In this document: in pieces, positions 14,968 to 18,901 of the stretch
Layout: every line of letters starts with the position of its first letter
How positions within the stretch are numbered: the stretch's first letter is position 1
From: Betaproteobacteria bacterium TMED156
GTDB lineage: Bacteria; Pseudomonadota; Gammaproteobacteria; Burkholderiales; Burkholderiaceae_A
Reading direction: 5' to 3'
Assembly (NCBI GenBank): GCA_002171155.1
Contig: NHHF01000034.1
Span: 1-18,901, forward strand
DNA length: 18,901 nucleotides
Notes under the pieces: generated by a model
What the model was told of the DNA's origin: nothing
The model's database searches: none
Seen by the model: the letters and a program-made list of their open reading frames with translations, nothing else
Translations under genes and position numbers: made by a program

Positions 14968-15094
14968 CGGAAACTCCCTCTACCTCGCTGCTTGGCTGCA
15001 CTATAGAGGTTTTTTCGTTCCGCGTCGCCCATGCGCTTGGGTGTCGCACAAATATCACTTGCCCCAAGGCCGGCGTTTCGCCACCCTCAGCCCC

Positions 15095-15913
15095 ATGACC
15101 CGAACCGAAGCAGTAAACCATACAAGCGGCAGTGCCGGCCGCGCCGTGGTGGTGTTCACCGATCTGGACGGCACATTGATGGATCATGACAGCTATGATA
15201 TCGCGCCTGCACAAGCAGCGCTTGAGGCATTGGCCGCGCGTTCAATTCCTGTTGTGCCGGTAACCAGCAAAACCCGCACCGAACTGGTACCGCTCTTGGC
15301 GCGGCTCGGATTGTCAGGCCAGGCGATTGCGGAGAACGGCGCGGTAATCGTGAACACTGACGGGTCGCCGGACACAGCTGATGCGCGCGAGAAAATTGCC
15401 CTGGCGCTCGACGCGCTCCCGAAGAATATACGCAAAGCCATGATATGCTTTTGCGATATGGAGATTGAGCAAATCGCAGCGGCGACCGGGCTGACCCTTG
15501 CCGATGCCACACGCGCCGCCGCGCGCGAGGCAAGTGAACCATTTATGTGGCAAGGCGATGCGCCGCCCCTGACGACACTGACCGAGATATTGGGCGAGAC
15601 ACTAGAAAAATTCGACCTTCGGCTGACACAAGGCGGGCGCTTTTTTCACATTGTACCGCCGCGCGACAAGGCGGCCGCAATCAGTGCCCTGCTGTCGGAG
15701 CAAACGCCGCGCCCGCAAAGCTGGGTGTTGGGGGACGGGCCGAATGATGTTTCCATGTTGTTGGCCGCCGATCGGGGCGCGCTCATTGCCAATGAACATG
15801 TCAACACGCAACGCTTTTTGCCCGCCGATCATAATTTGTATGTGTCTGGCGTATCCGGGCCAGCCGGTTGGCATGAGGCGATTACAGCTTTTCTAACGGC
15901 TGAATTCGGATAG
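15095..15913 (+). CDS. HAD-family glucosyl/mannosyl-3-phosphoglycerate phosphatase
   Basis: The 272-residue protein is a Cof-type HAD hydrolase of the mannosyl-3-phosphoglycerate phosphatase family. It has F-T-D-L-D-G-T-L at residues 21-28 (nucleophile Asp23, acid Asp25), the T-S-K-T-R-T-E motif at 57-63 typical of this family, A-E-N-G-A-V-I at 79-85, a lysine at 192, and G-D-G-P-N-D-V-S-M-L at 213-222 for magnesium. It removes the phosphate from hexosyl-3-phosphoglycerate. Because the next gene is a GT81 glucosyl-3-phosphoglycerate synthase, glucosyl-3-phosphoglycerate is the likely substrate (GpgP role). The frame is open back to 14951, but the upstream part overlaps the divergent gene's start and has no family similarity, so ATG 15095 is used; it lacks a clear ribosome site. 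38 bases separate it from gpgS. Confidence 0.9.
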   Translation: MTRTEAVNHTSGSAGRAVVVFTDLDGTLMDHDSYDIAPAQAALEALAARSIPVVPVTSKTRTELVPLLARLGLSGQAIAENGAVIVNTDGSPDTADAREKIALALDALPKNIRKAMICFCDMEIEQIAAATGLTLADATRAAAREASEPFMWQGDAPPLTTLTEILGETLEKFDLRLTQGGRFFHIVPPRDKAAAISALLSEQTPRPQSWVLGDGPNDVSMLLAADRGALIANEHVNTQRFLPADHNLYVSGVSGPAGWHEAITAFLTAEFG

Positions 15914-15951
15914 ACTTTCAGCTAAATTGAGCTCTGTTTGAGAGGATACCA

Positions 15952-17169
15952 ATGTCGGATTTTTTCCAGAATGGCAACGTATCGACCCTGCATAATCTGA
16001 CCCGTCGGTCGGTGGAAGACATGGAGGCCGAGCTTGTCAATTTTTCCGCTAATCGACCTATCGGGCTTGTATTGCCATCTTTGTATTCCGAATTGGAAGC
16101 ACCGGCGCTCGAAAATATTGTTTCCGAACTCACCAAAGTGCCTTATCTGAGCCGCATCGTGATCGGGTTGGACAGGGCCGACGCCGACCAGTTTGCCCAT
16201 GCCAAAGCATATTTTTCGCGCTTGCCGCAAGACCATATTGTCATTTGGCATGACGGGCCGCGCATGCAAGCGCTTGACGAAGAACTGGCCGAGTTGAGCC
16301 TTGCCCCACCCGAACTCGGTAAGGGTCGCAATGTATGGTACTGCTTCGGCTATATGCTTGCCGCCCGCGATATGTTCGCAATCGGCCTGCATGATTGCGA
16401 TATCGTCACCTATGACCGGTCATTACTGGCCCGCCTGATGTATCCGGTGGTGAACCCGGTTTTTCCTTATGTATTCGCCAAGGGATATTACCCGCGCATT
16501 GACGGCGAGAAACTGGGCGGTCGCGTCACCCGCCTACTCATCACTCCGCTGCTGGCGGCGCTGCGCAAAGTTTGCGGCGATAACAGCTATTTGCGCTTTC
16601 TCGACAGTTTCCGCTATCCGCTGGCCGGCGAGTTTGCCATGCGCAGTCATGTTGTCGGCGATATTCGTATTCCGTCCGATTGGGGGCTGGAAATCGGCGT
16701 CTTGTCGGAAGTGCGCCGCAATTATTCAAATCGGGTTATCGCACAAGTGGATATTGCCGATAATTATGACCACAAGCATCAAATCGTCTCGGTCGATGAT
16801 ACCAGCCGCGGTCTGTCGCGCATGAGTGTCGATATTTCAAAAGCAATATTTCGCAAGCTGGCGACCGATGGCGAGATTTTTTCCGCCGAGAAATTCCGCA
16901 CCGTGAAAGCGACTTATTTCCGCGAAGCGCTAGACCGTATTGACAGCTATTACAATGACGCGTTGATGAACGGGCTGACACTCGACCGTCACGCCGAGGA
17001 AGCAACTGTCGAACTATTTGCCAAAAACATCATGGTTGCAGGCGAAACCTATCTGACCAATCCGATGGAAACCCCGTTTTTGCCGAGCTGGAACCGTGTA
17101 AATGCCGCCTCACCCGATTTTCTGGTGCGCTATGCTGAGGCAGTGCGGCTTGATAATGCGCCCGAATGA
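15952..17169 (+). CDS. gpgS: Glucosyl-3-phosphoglycerate synthase, GT81 glycosyltransferase
   Basis: GpgS, 405 aa, transfers glucose from a nucleotide sugar to 3-phosphoglycerate. It is a GT-A enzyme: G-L-V-L-P-S-L-Y near residue 38, I-G-L-D-R-A-D near 71, the G-K-G-R-N-V-W acceptor-side segment at 123-129 and the metal-binding D-C-D at 148-150. K-G-Y-Y-P-R-I follows at 178-184, then G-G-R-V-T-R-L-L near 189-196, P-L-A-G-E-F-A at 223-229, W-G-L-E-I-G at 244-249 and a histidine cluster D-H-K-H at 273-276. These are the landmarks of the GT81 family rather than GT55 mannosyl-3-phosphoglycerate synthase. GAGGATA supplies the ribosome site. The cytoplasmic product is dephosphorylated by the preceding gene's enzyme to glucosylglycerate, a compatible solute. 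Confidence 0.9.
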   Translation: MSDFFQNGNVSTLHNLTRRSVEDMEAELVNFSANRPIGLVLPSLYSELEAPALENIVSELTKVPYLSRIVIGLDRADADQFAHAKAYFSRLPQDHIVIWHDGPRMQALDEELAELSLAPPELGKGRNVWYCFGYMLAARDMFAIGLHDCDIVTYDRSLLARLMYPVVNPVFPYVFAKGYYPRIDGEKLGGRVTRLLITPLLAALRKVCGDNSYLRFLDSFRYPLAGEFAMRSHVVGDIRIPSDWGLEIGVLSEVRRNYSNRVIAQVDIADNYDHKHQIVSVDDTSRGLSRMSVDISKAIFRKLATDGEIFSAEKFRTVKATYFREALDRIDSYYNDALMNGLTLDRHAEEATVELFAKNIMVAGETYLTNPMETPFLPSWNRVNAASPDFLVRYAEAVRLDNAPE

Positions 17170-17191
17170 TGCGCCGCCCTGTGAAGCATCA
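17167..17191. terminator. Small hairpin spanning the two convergent stop codons
   Basis: TGATGC at 17167-17172 pairs with GCATCA at 17186-17191 around a 13-base loop. Each arm contains the stop codon of one of the convergent genes (TGA of gpgS; TGA of the phosphorylase on the other strand). There is no T-run on either side, so termination is doubtful; it may instead protect the 3' ends. Confidence 0.3.
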
Positions 17192-18901
17192 GTTCTCTTC
17201 GTTAGAAATCCAAACCGTCTGATAGGGGACAAGTTCCAATTCTTCATCTTCCGGATTGACGGCAATGCCGCTTAACAAATCAACCCATTTGGCATCGGCA
17301 AACAGGTTCATGTCGCGTAGACTCAGGCGTTTGTTTTCGCGGGTAATATTCGTGACCACGAAAAGCGACTGGCGCCGATCAAGGCTCTGACGCCAAAAGC
17401 CGAACATGCCGGGTTTGATGTGCAGCGTGAATTGAGTGGCATCAGGGTGAAACGCTTTTTGCCGGGTGCGAATGGCGAGGCGGCGTCGCAATTCGAAAAA
17501 AACTTGCGCCATCGGCGTGTCGCTGGCGGCCAATTGTTCGTCAATATGTCCGGCATGCCATTGTGTGCGGTTGAGCGACCTGTTCTGTCCGGTCTTGACC
17601 GCGCGCGCCTCGTCATTTTCGGAGGCCAGAAAACTTTGCACGTAAAATGCCGGAATTCCCTCCAGCGACATCATGATTGTCTGCGAAGCGATGAAGCGGT
17701 CGATCTGATGCGCGTCCGGTCCGTCCACCGAACCTTTGAGGGCCGAAAATAAAGTGGTGTTCATTTCATAAGGCACGGAGCGCTCGCCAAAGCTCCGCAT
17801 GGTTAAGCGACCGCCAAAACCCTGCACTGTTTCGGTCATTCGGCTAATTTCTTCGGGCGGCAGCAAACCCTCCACGGGTCTCAGGCCAATGCCGTCATGA
17901 CTGGCAGAAAAATTAAGCACTGTGCAACCGTCAAGCGTTGGCGAGGTGCCCATCATCCAACGGCGCAAATAAGTGGAGCGTCCGGTTAAAAGCGCATGAA
18001 CCAGAAGCGGCGGCAGGCTGAAATTGTAAATCACATGCGCTTCATTGCCGTTGCCGAAATACTCGAGATTTTCATGCGCTGGCACATTGGTTTCGGTGAT
18101 CAGCCAGACATTGTCTTCCAGATGGTCGACCAGTGTCCGCATGAGTTTGATAATCTCATGCGTCTCGTCAAGATGAAGACAGGTCGAGCCGGGCTGTTTC
18201 CACAAAAACCCAACCGCATCCAGCCGGAACACACGCACGCCCTTGTCTATATAAAGGCGCAGTAAACGCACAAATTCGCACAAGAGATCGGGATTGGAAA
18301 AATCAAGGTCGACTTGATCCGGTCCAAAGGTGCACCAGACGAGCTTTTCGCCCGTCGCCGTCTCATGGGCATATAATAAAGGCGAGGGACGCGGGCGGAT
18401 TACTGCGCTGACATCATCATCGGCCGCAGCTGTTTTTATGAAATTGCAGCCCGGCGCTTCGCCTTTCAGAAACTGGTGAAACCATGGATGGTCTGCTGAT
18501 GCGTGATTGATTACGACATCCGACATGAGCCGGAAGTTTCCCCCGATCTGGCAAATATCATCCCAGTCGCCCAAATCCGGGTGAACATTTTCATAATCGC
18601 TGACGGCAAAGCCGTCATCGGATGTGAAGGGGAAAAACGGCAGAATATGTACGCCATTAACCACCCCGTTCAAATGGCCTTGCAGGAAATCCAGCACATT
18701 GAGCAGGGGCTGGCGCGTGTCGGACAAAATTGTATCGCCATAGGTAATCAGGAAACTGTCGGCCTCAGACCATGGCAGTTCTGCCTTGTCGGCGCGCGTG
18801 CGTGTGTCGGGGGCAAGCCCGAAAGCCGCGCAGATTTTCTCACTTAGCGCATGGGCATCATCTGCCGGATAAATCAGTTCGATATGATGAGATATGGTTT
18901 C
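17189..18901 (-). CDS. GH13_18 phosphorylase, probable glucosylglycerate phosphorylase (5' end outside window)
   Basis: The frame stays open to the right edge (570 residues visible), so an internal TTG at 18727 is not the start. The N-terminal part reads L-I-T-Y-G-D-T-I-L and later V-H-I-L-P-F-F-P-F-T-S-D-D-G-F, the opening of sucrose-phosphorylase-type GH13_18 enzymes. The catalytic set is complete: nucleophile Asp in F-R-L-D-A-V-G-F-L-W (codon 18218-18220), acid/base Glu in L-I-T-E-T-N-V-P (18092-18094) and stabilising Asp in A-S-H-D-G-I-G-L-R-P (17894-17896). The A-S-H-D-G-I-G-x-R-P-x-E-G-L-L segment and the T-E-T-N-V-P-x-x-E-N form are those of the glucosylglycerate phosphorylase branch (Escherichia coli YcjM-like), not of sucrose phosphorylase. 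With gpgS and the phosphatase next door, phosphorolysis of glucosylglycerate to glucose-1-phosphate and glycerate is the best reading. Confidence 0.85.
   Translation of the reverse strand, partial: ETISHHIELIYPADDAHALSEKICAAFGLAPDTRTRADKAELPWSEADSFLITYGDTILSDTRQPLLNVLDFLQGHLNGVVNGVHILPFFPFTSDDGFAVSDYENVHPDLGDWDDICQIGGNFRLMSDVVINHASADHPWFHQFLKGEAPGCNFIKTAAADDDVSAVIRPRPSPLLYAHETATGEKLVWCTFGPDQVDLDFSNPDLLCEFVRLLRLYIDKGVRVFRLDAVGFLWKQPGSTCLHLDETHEIIKLMRTLVDHLEDNVWLITETNVPAHENLEYFGNGNEAHVIYNFSLPPLLVHALLTGRSTYLRRWMMGTSPTLDGCTVLNFSASHDGIGLRPVEGLLPPEEISRMTETVQGFGGRLTMRSFGERSVPYEMNTTLFSALKGSVDGPDAHQIDRFIASQTIMMSLEGIPAFYVQSFLASENDEARAVKTGQNRSLNRTQWHAGHIDEQLAASDTPMAQVFFELRRRLAIRTRQKAFHPDATQFTLHIKPGMFGFWRQSLDRRQSLFVVTNITRENKRLSLRDMNLFADAKWVDLLSGIAVNPEDEELELVPYQTVWISNEEN

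Noticed and set aside
14951..15094. A longer N-terminus for the phosphoglycerate phosphatase
   Set aside because: The extra 48 residues overlap the divergent oxidoreductase start and its ribosome site and are unrelated to the HAD domain, which begins shortly after the ATG at 15095.
18725..18727. TTG as start of the GH13_18 phosphorylase
   Set aside because: The frame continues upstream to the window edge with clear family sequence (L-I-T-Y-G-D), so the true start is outside.
17189..18901. Sucrose phosphorylase as the product of the right-edge gene
   Set aside because: The motifs around the acid/base and the stabilising aspartate resemble the glucosylglycerate phosphorylase branch, and the adjacent genes make glucosylglycerate; a tree is still needed for proof.

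Overview
The window looks like an alphaproteobacterial chromosome segment. The protein families (class Ia NrdAB without an ATP-cone, tandem acyl-CoA dehydrogenases, sterol desaturase, 3TM gene-transfer/phage-type holin remnant), the NrdR-box promoter and the moderately GC-rich coding sequence all fit that. A marine or osmotically variable habitat is plausible because of a glucosylglycerate compatible-solute module at the right end, but this is inference. No tRNA, rRNA, CRISPR array or intact insertion sequence was seen.

Left part (1-3652): the 3' end of an alpha/beta hydrolase, a tandem hot-dog thioesterase and a membrane-anchored single-cysteine methionine-R-sulfoxide reductase (both minus strand). 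A divergent thiolase follows with a good sigma-70 promoter and a strong rho-independent terminator, then a small three-helix membrane protein.

Middle (3653-7826): the class Ia ribonucleotide reductase operon nrdA-nrdB, preceded by an unusually rich 400-base control region. That region holds a perfect DnaA box, a 14-base palindrome, two NrdR boxes 32 bases apart over the putative promoter, and a roughly 190-base leader that can fold into nested helices and could mask the nrdA Shine-Dalgarno sequence. Base composition falls from about 60% to about 40% GC in sampled stretches from mid-nrdA through nrdB. A YfcG-like glutathione transferase follows.

Next (7827-10795): a gene-free-looking stretch holds a decayed 3TM holin gene, readable in one frame across four in-frame stops. 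Then come two adjacent acyl-CoA dehydrogenases whose active-site residues suggest an alpha2beta2 heterotetramer.

Minus-strand lipid-type block (10798-14967): a small multi-pass membrane protein, a sterol-desaturase/fatty-acid-hydroxylase protein, a DUF3089 serine-hydrolase-like protein and a saccharopine-dehydrogenase-like (trans-acting enoyl reductase type) oxidoreductase.

Right end (15095-18901): a glucosyl-3-phosphoglycerate phosphatase-like HAD enzyme and a GT81 glucosyl-3-phosphoglycerate synthase, convergent with a GH13_18 phosphorylase of the glucosylglycerate phosphorylase (YcjM-like) type that is cut by the window edge. Together they look like a complete make-and-recycle cycle for glucosylglycerate.
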